This document shows, one piece after another, positions 18,754-25,563 of a stretch of DNA of 40,074 nt. Source of the DNA: Bacteroidales bacterium (lineage in GTDB: Bacteria; Bacteroidota; Bacteroidia; Bacteroidales; UBA7960); assembly GCA_003559735.1 (NCBI GenBank), contig PWKN01000170.1, positions 1 through 40,074 of the forward strand, given 5' to 3'. The position numbers and the translations under genes are program-made. Position 1 is the first letter of the stretch, and every line of letters starts with the position of its first letter. The notes beneath the pieces are model-generated. The model was not told the DNA's origin. It searched no databases and saw only the letters and a program-made list of their open reading frames with translations.

Positions 18754-18964
18754 ATGATTTATCAAATACATGGTATCACAATAGAGCGGGAACAAAAGTC
18801 AATTGATGCGTATCGGCCTAAAGGATTCTGATTTTACAGGCAAAAAACAAGTTTATTATGATGCAAAGAACAATGAATTCATAGATTGGCGTAAGTTGTT
18901 AATGTCTCTTGCAAAACGTTTTATATATCTTGTTCTCCGTATTCCAGCAAAATGTCCTGCGTAA
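18754..18964 (+). other. Gap with short unrecognised coding-like remnants
   Basis: The 285-bp gap downstream of the toxin fragment has no intact gene. Two short plus-strand frames look protein-like. One starts at ATG 18754 (MIYQIHGITIEREQKSIDAY) and ends at a TGA. The other runs 18806-18964 (52 aa, containing GLKDSDFTGKKQVYYDAKNN then EFIDWRKLLMSLAKRF). The second has the feel of a transposase C-terminus, but I cannot name a family. Its right end overlaps the premature end of the DUF3368 toxin on the other strand. It may therefore be the foreign sequence that replaced the rest of that toxin gene. Confidence 0.3.
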
Positions 18965-19064
18965 TTGTCACCGTATTATAAATTTGGCGCAACAGGGCAA
19001 GTTCCCCGATTTTATTCAGGATTATCAAACAGCTTGTATCTGAGATGATGATTTTATTAGGCAT
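18921..19064 (-). pseudogene. Truncated DUF3368 (PIN-like) toxin, N-terminal 47 residues
   Basis: ATG 19064-19062 opens a 47-codon frame: MPNKIIISDTSCLIILNKIG, then ELALLRQIYNTVTITQDILL, stopping at TAA 18923-18921. The ISDTSxLIxL block with its conserved Asp is the start of the DUF3368 PIN-like nuclease family, whose members are usually about 150 residues long (from memory). The frame breaks off right after LLEYGE, so the remaining catalytic acidic residues are gone. It overlaps the upstream UPF0175 antitoxin gene by 8 bp, the normal coupled arrangement of this toxin-antitoxin pair. The toxin cannot be functional as it stands. Confidence 0.7.
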
Positions 19065-19284
19065 TTTTCACGTCTCTTGTCAGGTCAGATGGGGGGTAGT
19101 TAAAGATTGAGACGTCATATTTTCCTAGGAGTTCAGCAAATGTACGCTTAGTCAATCCTGCTAATTCAGCGGCTTGTCCCAAGGAAAGCTTCCCTTTTTC
19201 GTAAAGTGTTGAAGCAACTATCATTGCTATATCTTTATCGTCAAGGTCAACGGTGTCTGGTATTTTAAAATTTACTGTTCTCAT
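19057..19284 (-). CDS. UPF0175 family antitoxin
   Basis: This 75-aa protein starts at ATG 19284; a TTG six codons upstream is less likely. It reads MRTVNFKIPDTVDLDDKDIA, then ASTLYEKGKLSLGQAAELAG and LTKRTFAELLGKYDVSIFNY. The helix-turn-helix-like GKLSLGQAAELAGLTKRTF segment is the hallmark of the UPF0175 family, the antitoxin partners of DUF3368 toxins. The gene is intact while the overlapping toxin gene is truncated, so this is an orphaned antitoxin. It may still bind its own operator or counter related toxins elsewhere. The upstream gap has no clear promoter that I can point to. Confidence 0.8.
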   Translation of the reverse strand: MRTVNFKIPDTVDLDDKDIAMIVASTLYEKGKLSLGQAAELAGLTKRTFAELLGKYDVSIFNYPPSDLTRDVKNA

Positions 19285-19324
19285 ACAAACAAAGATAGTC
19301 AATATCTGTAAATTCTGTCTTCAA

Positions 19325-19460
19325 CGGTAGGCTTTTTTTCTACGCTTGTAGGCAATTGAGATAGAATAGCAGATTGCTCCGCCTATCCCCTCGCAAAACC
19401 GGACGTACAGGATTACCGTATCCGGTTCCTCTGTTTTACGTTTCGCTATCAGTTGCTAAT
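19325..19460 (-). mobile_element. Group II intron 3' end (domain V/VI-like ribozyme remnant)
   Basis: Directly downstream of the maturase remnant the minus strand contains gaaccggatacggtaatcc followed by tgtacgtccggtttt. This is a 34-base hairpin (gaaccgga pairs with tccggttt) with the look of a group II intron domain V, followed by gcgagggg and a second small hairpin region (gcggagcaatctgctattc) where domain VI would lie. The usual AGC triad reads AAC, so it is degenerate or my alignment is off by a base. No 5' half of the intron is present. It is inferred to be a decayed, non-mobile remnant. Confidence 0.5.
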
Positions 19461-19601
19461 TTACGCATTTGTATGGACAATTTTGGGAAGAGAAAGCACG
19501 AAAATCTTTGATAGATCCATGTAGCCCTCCCATGTGTAACTTTTGCGTTGGCTGCGGCGGTTTAGCCATTTGTACCATGAGTATTTCACCTGCTGATACA
19601 T
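19461..19601 (-). pseudogene. Group II intron maturase, C-terminal remnant with frameshift
   Basis: The minus strand reads MYQQVKYSWYKWLNRRSQ, the hallmark of the maturase (X) domain tail of group II intron-encoded proteins (VKYxWYKWLNRRSQ). After a +1 frame change it reads SYTWEGYMDLSKIF and LSLPKIVHTNA, ending at TAA 19463-19461, matching the usual WExF...PxPKIVH ending. The N-terminal reverse transcriptase part is missing altogether. The upstream end runs in frame out of the neighbouring toxin pseudogene. It cannot make a functional protein. Confidence 0.65.
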
Positions 19602-19871
19602 CTTTTCTTTGTTATAACTGTTCATCAGACCAAGTGCTTTGTCAATTTCATTTCGAGGGGTTTTCTACGTCTTTTTTACAAATCCGTTTAGCAGGATAAC
19701 CAGTTTCCCATGGTCAAAAAAGCAGAAAACTCTCCAAATGTCAGACCCCAATTGAATTCGTGCTTCATAAAGCCCTTTGGTTCCTTGTATGAGCTTCAAA
19801 TAGTTTACAGGAATTCTCTCAAGGGTCTCGATTGCCTCGATAATCTTATAAATCTTGTCTTGAACTTTCAA
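19602..19871 (-). pseudogene. RelE/ParE (phage Gp49-like) toxin, interrupted by an amber codon and truncated at both ends
   Basis: From a TTG at 19871 the frame reads KVQDKIYKIIEAIETLERIP, then YEARIQLGSDIWRVFCFFDH and GKLVILLNGFVKKT, and stops at TAG 19667-19665. In the same frame after the stop it continues KTPRNEIDKALGLMNSYNKE, the normal C-terminal helix of Gp49-like HigB toxins (GFxKKTxKTPxxEIxxAL). The stop therefore replaces what is normally a Gln codon (CAG to TAG). The N-terminal strand expected before KVQDK is absent. After residue NKEK the frame runs straight into the group II intron maturase tail. No matching XRE-type antitoxin follows. Inactive unless the amber codon is suppressed. 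Confidence 0.7.
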
Positions 19872-20011
19872 CGGCTTAAAAGACGATTTTTTGTGCCGGC
19901 AACTTAGTATGCGCTACACTGTTCCGGTTCTGGGCTTAGCGTAGTGGCGGATTAGAGGAAAGAATTTTCTACTTTTAACCAAACTGTCCTTTGAGAAAGT
20001 AAATGCAAATA

Positions 20012-20198
20012 TTCGTATAAAGTTTCTTGCTTTTTTCAGTTCGTCAATGAGTTCGTCAGCCGATTGTTCAGAAGCCCACGAACCATAAAGCGAACGAAGT
20101 GAAACCTCTTTTTTTGCTTTTTCTGTGGTTTTTAATGACTTTGAAAGTCGGGCGATAAGCTCTAACTTGTTGTCAGGACTTAGGTTAAAACTATTGAG
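20012..20198 (-). pseudogene. Type II antitoxin fragment
   Basis: Within an open minus-strand stretch, about 60 residues (NKLELIARLSKSLKT, KKEVSLRSLYGSWASEQSAD, ELIDELKKARNF) match the general form of small antitoxins that precede PIN-domain toxins: an NKLELIxxLxxSL segment, then a LYGSW...SADELIxxL...R tail. There is no proper start codon at the left of the match, and the usual toxin gene does not follow. Flanking parts of the same open stretch (19914-20011 and 20199-20456) are unrelated; the latter lies antisense to an IS91-like transposase. I treat it as a stranded fragment. Confidence 0.45.
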
Positions 20199-20243
20199 TC
20201 CCGCCTGTTTTCTAAAGGTGTCGAATTCGACAAAATTCAGGTT

Positions 20244-20585
20244 ATGAGAAAGAAATCGGGTTTTACCATCGTCCCTGCTGCCGGTTATGCACTTGATGGT
20301 GTTGAGTTCCTGCGATGCTTTACCATGCACATCCTGCCCCGGCGATTTGTGAAAATACGGAGGTTTGGCATTTACAATCCCATGCTCATACGCAATCACA
20401 AACTGCAATTTGTCCCGGAAGAAAAACCTGATATTCAGGCCATCATCAAACAACAAAATGGCCCCGAAACAAAACTGGAACGAATAACAAGGCTTACCGG
20501 GATCAACCCATGTCTTTGCCCTGTTTGCAAAACAGGTCGTATGGTGATTGTAAGGGAATTGCCACGAATACGGTCCCGGTTTTAA
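20244..20585 (+). pseudogene. IS91-family transposase, C-terminal remnant
   Basis: The frame has 113 codons from ATG 20244. The block ALDGVEFLRCFTMHILPRRF then VKIRRFGIYNP is the conserved C-terminal block of IS91-type Y2 transposases (L.G.EFIRRFLMHVLPxxFVKIRHYG). A cysteine pair follows (CLCPVCKTGRM). All upstream domains, including the zinc-binding N-terminus and the catalytic tyrosines, are missing, so this is a 5'-truncated relic. The frame remains open leftwards to about 20190, but that sequence is not transposase-like. It marks the right-hand end of the 18.6-20.6 kb mobile-DNA patch. The 100 bp up to selO hold nothing I recognise. Confidence 0.65.
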
Positions 20586-20688
20586 AATGATTCATTGTAC
20601 CATACCTGGTAAAATATTTGTTGCAGCAAAACCTGTTATTTGCGTGGATTATTGAAGGCAGGTGATGTTTCGTTATATCGTTCGTGTT

Positions 20689-22146
20689 TCAGGTGCCGCA
20701 GTAGGTTTTGTAGTGTGCATCAAATCCGGCTGGGGGTTCCTGGAACCCTTCTATGCCCTGATCATCCTGATAAGGGTGGGACAGGGCATTCAGTAGTTCG
20801 TTCAATGGCAGCAGGTTGTTTTCGAAGGCTGCGGCTTTCAGTACCTGTTCCACCAGATGGTTTCTCGGAATAACTGCTGGGTTGGCTGAGCGCATCCTGG
20901 CAGCAGTCAGTTCAGGGCTTAAACCCTCTTTGCTCCGTCTTTCCGTCCATCGTTTCTCCCATTCCAGGAATTCAGTATCATTGCTGACGGTGGTGCCGTT
21001 CAGCACGCTTTGTCTCAGCAGCAGGAAGGTATTTGTATAGTCGGACCTGTTTCGGTGCATCCAGTGGAGCAGCTGTTCTGCCAGTTGTTTGTCGCCAGGT
21101 TCTTGTTGTTCCAGTCCGAGTTTTGCACGCATCATTTCCGTCCATTTTTCCTCAAAGAGTCCCGGAAATCTGTCCAGTGTTTCCTTAACCAGGCCTACTG
21201 CAGTTTGTTCGTCCGAATGGATAAGAGGCAGCAGGGCACCGGCCAGCACCCCCAGGTTCCAGTGCATTACTGCAGGCTGGTTTCCGAATGCATAGCGCCC
21301 ATAGTGATCGATCGAGCTGAACACAGTATCGGGATCGTATGCGTTCATGAAGGCGCACGGACCATAGTCAAACGTTTCGCCTGCGATTCCGGTGTTGTCG
21401 GTGTTCATCACCCCGTGGATGAATCCCACCCGCATCCATTGCGACACCAGGCTTGCCTGTCGTTCCATTACGGTTTTGAGCAGTCTTAGGGCAGGAATCC
21501 CGGTATTTTTTGCGTCGGTGCAATGCCGCTCGATCACATATTCGGTAAAACGGGTAAACGCTGCTGGAGAAAGATATTCCCTGGCATATTCGAAGGTACC
21601 CACCCTGATATGGCTGGAGGCCACCCGGGTGAGGACTGCACCCCGGTGCGTGGTTTCCCTTTCCACTTTTTCTCCTGTTTCAACCACTGCCAGACTCCGT
21701 GAACCTGGGATTCCCAGGGCGTGCATGGCTTCGCTGATCAGGTATTCCCTGAGCATAGAGATCAGGGTGGCCTTACCGTCGCCTCTCCGTGAATAGGGTG
21801 TTCGTCCGGAACCTTTAAACTGAATGTCGAACCGGTTGCCTTCCGGGTCGATGTGTTCTCCCAGAACAATTGCCCGTCCGTCGCCCAGCACGGTATAATA
21901 GCCAAACTGGTGACCCGAATAGGCCTGGGCAATGGGATCTGTACCCGGGGGGATGATGTTGCCTGACCATATGCCAGCCAGTTCCTGCTGGTTTTTGACA
22001 GAATGGGGCAAGTGCAATTCTTTGGCAAGTTTTTCGTTGAACAGCACCACATGCGGGGATGGCACTTTTGCGGGCACCATCCGGGTAAAGAGTTCTTCAG
22101 GTAGTTTCGTGTAGCTATTATGAAAGTTCCAGCCGGTTTGTGTCAT
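20689..22146 (-). CDS. selO: Protein adenylyltransferase SelO (YdiU family)
   Basis: This 485-aa pseudokinase-fold enzyme transfers AMP from ATP to protein Ser/Thr/Tyr residues and is linked to redox stress responses (family knowledge). Family blocks are AYSGHQFGYYTVLGDGRAI (residues 75-93), FKGSGRTPYSRRGDGKAT (ATP/metal site, 110-127), REYLISEAMHALGIP, GFIHGVMNTDNTGIAGETFD (catalytic D250, N251 and D260) and YGPCAFMNAYDP. The C-terminus ends YKTYCGT, the usual bacterial Cys form of the position that is selenocysteine in animal SelO. Length is full. It lies 72 bp downstream of the aminotransferase gene on the same strand and may be the last gene of that operon. Confidence 0.95.
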   Translation of the reverse strand: MTQTGWNFHNSYTKLPEELFTRMVPAKVPSPHVVLFNEKLAKELHLPHSVKNQQELAGIWSGNIIPPGTDPIAQAYSGHQFGYYTVLGDGRAIVLGEHIDPEGNRFDIQFKGSGRTPYSRRGDGKATLISMLREYLISEAMHALGIPGSRSLAVVETGEKVERETTHRGAVLTRVASSHIRVGTFEYAREYLSPAAFTRFTEYVIERHCTDAKNTGIPALRLLKTVMERQASLVSQWMRVGFIHGVMNTDNTGIAGETFDYGPCAFMNAYDPDTVFSSIDHYGRYAFGNQPAVMHWNLGVLAGALLPLIHSDEQTAVGLVKETLDRFPGLFEEKWTEMMRAKLGLEQQEPGDKQLAEQLLHWMHRNRSDYTNTFLLLRQSVLNGTTVSNDTEFLEWEKRWTERRSKEGLSPELTAARMRSANPAVIPRNHLVEQVLKAAAFENNLLPLNELLNALSHPYQDDQGIEGFQEPPAGFDAHYKTYCGT

Positions 22147-22218
22147 GGTATTGTTTTATATGAACAAACCTGTAGCGGGATTATTTGTTCAACGGGTTTG
22201 TGGTGACCGGCTTGGGGA

Positions 22219-23376
22219 TCATTCGGCTATCGCCGTCCTCCATGCTTTTTCCCCGTTTGCGTTCATGCCACATTCATTCAGTGCGAAAGCAATGCCCTCC
22301 ACACAAAGCCGGAGGTCTTCCTTGTCTGCAGACCCCATATGTCCGACCCTGAAGTACCTGGTTTTGATCTCCGGCAGCAATCCACCGGCAATGGCCACCT
22401 TTGCAGATCCCATTGCCTGCATAAAGTCCGGCAGGCTGATCGTTTCCGGCAGGATCGGTGCCGAAAGGGTGTTGGCGCTCACCTCCTCACTGGCAGGGAT
22501 CATATCAAGTCCCAGCAATGACATGGCTGTCCGGAATGCCTTCCCCAGACGGTTATGCCTGTCAAACCGTGCTTCCAGTCCTTCGTTGATGATGTTTTCC
22601 AGGCCTTTTTCCAGTGCTTTGACCAGGTTGGTTGCGGGTGTTCCGAAATAAGCCGGCTTTCCTGTTTCGTAGGCCTCCATGATGGGCAGCCAGTTGGTCC
22701 AGTCGGCATAGTAGTTTCTGACCAGGGTTTTTCTTTCTTTCCAGGCCTGGATCGCCTTGTCCGAAACCACCATCAGGGCCAGTCCGGGGGGCACCCCGAT
22801 GGCTTTCTGGGAAGCCGTGAGCACCACATCAATACCCCATTCTTCCTGGCGGATATTCTCACCGGCTACCGAGCACACACCATCCAGGATGGTCATCACC
22901 CCATGTTTGTTGCAAAGTTCGCCGATGGATTGTGCATCCATCTTTACTGCGGTGGAAGTATCCACATGGGTGAATGACATGAGTTTGTATTTTTTTGTGC
23001 TGAGGGCCTCTTCCACCTGCCTGGCTGTTATGGCGTGTCCTGTTTTGGCTTCGAGCAGGGTCACCTTTGCACCATGGCGTTCCAAGATGCGGGCGTAGCG
23101 TTCACCAAAGTAGCCGGTAGAGAGGACCAGGGCATGGTCTCCTTCTTCAGTAAGGTTGGCTGCGGCCATTTCCATGGCCAGGGTACCTGATCCGGCAATG
23201 ATAAAAGGTTGTCCGGAAGGGCACTGCCACACCTGTTTCATCATTTTCAGGCACTGGCCAAAAGAAGCAATAAAACCAGGTGCAGTATGTCCGGGTACGG
23301 GTTCTCCCATGGCTGCCAGCACATTCGCCTCGCATTCTATGGGTCCCGGGATCATTAAACGCTTTCTGGTGCTCAT
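22219..23376 (-). CDS. Alanine/serine-glyoxylate aminotransferase family protein (class V PLP)
   Basis: This 385-aa class V aminotransferase is of the AGXT / serine-pyruvate type. Blocks include MIPGPIECEANVLAAMGEPV, HTAPGFIASF, IIAGSGTLAMEMAAANL, FTHVDTSTAVKMD and LDGVCSVAGENIRQEEWGID. The PLP lysine is K191 in VVLTASQKAIGVPPGLA, and the tail has YFRVGHMGSADKEDL. The predicted reaction is amino transfer from alanine or serine to glyoxylate, giving glycine. Context supports this: the gene upstream by 39 bp encodes a HOGA1-like aldolase that would make glyoxylate, and the one before it a glyoxylate/hydroxypyruvate reductase-like enzyme. 2-Aminoethylphosphonate-pyruvate aminotransferase is a related alternative, but no phosphonate genes are near. 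Confidence 0.88.
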   Translation of the reverse strand: MSTRKRLMIPGPIECEANVLAAMGEPVPGHTAPGFIASFGQCLKMMKQVWQCPSGQPFIIAGSGTLAMEMAAANLTEEGDHALVLSTGYFGERYARILERHGAKVTLLEAKTGHAITARQVEEALSTKKYKLMSFTHVDTSTAVKMDAQSIGELCNKHGVMTILDGVCSVAGENIRQEEWGIDVVLTASQKAIGVPPGLALMVVSDKAIQAWKERKTLVRNYYADWTNWLPIMEAYETGKPAYFGTPATNLVKALEKGLENIINEGLEARFDRHNRLGKAFRTAMSLLGLDMIPASEEVSANTLSAPILPETISLPDFMQAMGSAKVAIAGGLLPEIKTRYFRVGHMGSADKEDLRLCVEGIAFALNECGMNANGEKAWRTAIAE

Positions 23377-23415
23377 GGTTATCCGTATTTTGGGGTTATG
23401 GTTTGTGAAACAACG

Positions 23416-24324
23416 TTATGAAGCCAGACCAGTGGTAATGCCGGCCTCTTTCAGTATGCCGGTTAATTGTTCTTTCGTCTCTTTTTCCAGAGGTTGAACA
23501 GGGTGACGAGTGGGGCCACCATAAAGTCCCAGTTGGTCCATCGCATACTTCAGTGCGGGGACGCCCCACCGGCGGGTTACAGCCCCGTTGGGTGCGACCA
23601 TTCGTTGCTGTAGGGATCGGGCCGCCTTCAGATCACCCCGGATGAACAATTCCATGATATCCAGGCATTGCCGGGGCGCGATGTTTGCAAGGGCCAGGAT
23701 GCCCCCCACGGCACCTACAGAAAGGGCTGGCAGCAGAAAACCAGCCGATCCGGCCAGCACCTGAAAGTCCGATCCAGCCTGGCCTGTCACCTGTGCCATT
23801 TTGGCCACATTGCCTCCCGAGTCTTTCAGTCCGACGATGTTTGGGTGGTTTGCGATCTGCAGGATGGTTGGCGCATCCAGGTCCATACCGGTATTGGCCG
23901 GCATGTTGTAAACAATCACCGGTATTTCCGATGCATCAGCCACACTGTGGTAGAAAGCCACCAGGGCTTTTGGGGTCATGAGACCCTTATAATAGAAAGG
24001 GTGAAGCACCATTGCTGCATCAGCACCTGTGCGGGCCGCTTCCCTGGTGAGCCATATTGTTTCCCTGGTAGATTGTCCCCCCGTGCCTGCCAGCATGAGT
24101 GTACCTTCCGGGATGGCTTCCCGGGCTGCCTCAAGAGCCATCACCTTTTCCTTTTCAGAGAGCATGACCAGTTCTCCATTGGAACCAAGTATGAGAAAAC
24201 CGGTTAAGGGGTATTGGCAGAGTCTTTCAATGTTTGACCGGATCATTTCCTGGAACAGTGCTCCCTCTTCATTGAAAGAAGTGGGCAGTGGGGGGAATAT
24301 GCCATTCAGTGATATGCCGGCCAT
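23416..24324 (-). CDS. DapA-family aldolase, 4-hydroxy-2-oxoglutarate aldolase-like (HOGA1-type)
   Basis: This 302-aa class I aldolase of the DHDPS/NAL family starts at ATG 24324 (MAGISLNGIFPPLPTSF). The Schiff-base lysine is K167 (NIVGLKDSGGN), with Y139 in IPVIVYNMPANTG. The substrate loop reads GSNGE (residues 48-51), as in human HOGA1 (from memory), rather than GTTGE of DapA. The family-typical MVLHPFYYKG block is also present. Predicted reaction: 4-hydroxy-2-oxoglutarate to pyruvate plus glyoxylate. This is inferred from the motif and from neighbours on both sides that would use glyoxylate. Other DapA-like aldolases cannot be ruled out. A longer frame reaching 24405 overlaps the previous gene and lacks family sequence. 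Confidence 0.82.
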   Translation of the reverse strand: MAGISLNGIFPPLPTSFNEEGALFQEMIRSNIERLCQYPLTGFLILGSNGELVMLSEKEKVMALEAAREAIPEGTLMLAGTGGQSTRETIWLTREAARTGADAAMVLHPFYYKGLMTPKALVAFYHSVADASEIPVIVYNMPANTGMDLDAPTILQIANHPNIVGLKDSGGNVAKMAQVTGQAGSDFQVLAGSAGFLLPALSVGAVGGILALANIAPRQCLDIMELFIRGDLKAARSLQQRMVAPNGAVTRRWGVPALKYAMDQLGLYGGPTRHPVQPLEKETKEQLTGILKEAGITTGLAS

Positions 24325-24401
24325 GGTGGCAGAAGTTTTCAGGTTTGATATGGCTGCAAAGATAATTATTTCCTTTCTCTGATAACAGGATGACTTTTGG
24401 A

Positions 24402-25334
24402 TCAATAGCCCAGCTTCCGGGAAACAGTATTCAGCAACTTTTTGCCATCCATTAAACGTTGGTAATTCTCAATGATTTGTGGTGCCACTGATGTGGGATC
24501 TGTCAGACTGGCCACGTGGGGTGTGATCTCAATGGCAGGATGGGACCAGTAAGGGTGGGAAGGGGGGAGGGGTTCCGTATCAAAAACATCAAGGTGTGCC
24601 CCAGAAACATGACCCCGGTCTATGCTTCCCAGCAGATCTGCTTCAACCACGTGAGATCCCCTGCCCAGGTTGATAAGGAATGCTTCTGGTGGCAACATGT
24701 CAAGAAGCTCTTTGTTGACGATGCCCCTGGTCAGCGGCGTGAGCGGGAGCAGGCATACCAGGAAGTCCGACATACCCAGGAACTCCGGCAGTTGCTCCCT
24801 GCCATGGTATTTGGCATAACTTGCCGGATCACTTTTCTTTGTTCTTGACCACCCGGAAACCTGGAAGCCAGTGCGCTTCAGTATGGTGGCCACATGGTGC
24901 CCGATCATGCCTGTTCCCATGACCCCTATCCTGGTTTCGGTGATGCGCCTGTACCGGTGTTTTTTCCAGACCCCGGTTTGTTTTTGTTGCCAGAATACGG
25001 GCATGCGACGTATGCTGGACATTATAACAGTCAGTGTAAATTCGGCCATATCGGATGAGAGCAATGGATCGATGATCCTCACAACTTCTATATGTTCCGG
25101 TATATGGGGGTCGGAAAGGATATGATCTGCACCGGCACCAAAAGAAGAGATGCAAACAAGGTTGGGGAACTCCCTGAAGATGCCATGGGGGTGGTTCCAG
25201 GAGAGGGCAAACCTGACAGAAGCCTTGTCTTTTATCTCGTCCGGCATGAAAACTCCGATCCCGGGTCCGGCCCTTTTCAGGGCATCAATCCACCTACTAA
25301 GGTTGCTCCCTGAGCTTACGATGATCATCGGCAT
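24402..25334 (-). CDS. D-2-hydroxyacid dehydrogenase, glyoxylate/hydroxypyruvate reductase-like (GhrA type)
   Basis: This 310-aa NAD(P)H-dependent enzyme is of the D-isomer 2-hydroxyacid dehydrogenase family. The Rossmann loop is GTGMIG (residues 140-145), followed by GWSRTKK, which favours NADPH. Catalytic residues are R225 (INLGRGSHVV), E254 (DVFDTEPLP) and H273 (EITPHVASLTDP). The N-terminal substrate domain has LVCISSFGAGADHIL, as in GhrA. Predicted role is reduction of glyoxylate to glycolate or hydroxypyruvate to glycerate. It is first in the minus-strand run ghrA-like, HOGA1-like, AGXT-like, selO, with gaps of 77, 39 and 72 bp. Exact substrate is inferred from context. Confidence 0.88.
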   Translation of the reverse strand: MPMIIVSSGSNLSRWIDALKRAGPGIGVFMPDEIKDKASVRFALSWNHPHGIFREFPNLVCISSFGAGADHILSDPHIPEHIEVVRIIDPLLSSDMAEFTLTVIMSSIRRMPVFWQQKQTGVWKKHRYRRITETRIGVMGTGMIGHHVATILKRTGFQVSGWSRTKKSDPASYAKYHGREQLPEFLGMSDFLVCLLPLTPLTRGIVNKELLDMLPPEAFLINLGRGSHVVEADLLGSIDRGHVSGAHLDVFDTEPLPPSHPYWSHPAIEITPHVASLTDPTSVAPQIIENYQRLMDGKKLLNTVSRKLGY

Positions 25335-25424
25335 GGTATCAATGGTTGAGGATCAAATATTACTGCAGGACAAATATCAGAAATTCTCAGGTAATTCAAC
25401 GCTTTTCCTTTAACATAAAACCCC

Positions 25425-25465
25425 GCTCCTGATGACTTTTGGCTCAATGTTCCATCAACAGGAGC
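25425..25465 (-). terminator. Hairpin downstream of the lipoprotein gene (weak terminator)
   Basis: gctcctgatg (25425-25434) pairs with catcaacaggagc (25453-25465) apart from a small bulge. On the minus strand it follows the lipoprotein gene by about 100 bases and is followed by ggggtttta, a poor T-tract. A poly-A/T stretch lies on its other side. It may separate the lipoprotein transcript from the glyoxylate operon. Confidence 0.4.
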
Positions 25466-25563
25466 AGGCGCAAAAAAAAAGAAAAAGGGAACAAAAAGGC
25501 TGTTGAACTTTAAGTCCGGCCGTGTTCTGAGTTGTTTTAGATCTTATGTATGTTACATAAACA

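Noticed and set aside
19469-19699. 76-codon Cys-rich plus-strand frame
   Set aside because: It is the complement of the group II intron maturase tail and the toxin pseudogene, which explain the sequence on the other strand.
19914-20456. A single 180-codon minus-strand gene
   Set aside because: The frame is a composite: only the middle (20012-20198) is antitoxin-like, the left part is unrelated and the right part is antisense to the IS91-like transposase.
20689-20712. Selenocysteine at the SelO C-terminus
   Set aside because: The position is an ordinary Cys codon (tgc in YKTYCGT), the usual bacterial form.
9560-25334. A single hydroxyproline/ornithine catabolic regulon linking rocD with the glyoxylate genes
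   Set aside because: The genes are 11 kb apart with no shared site that I could identify; the link is metabolic speculation only.
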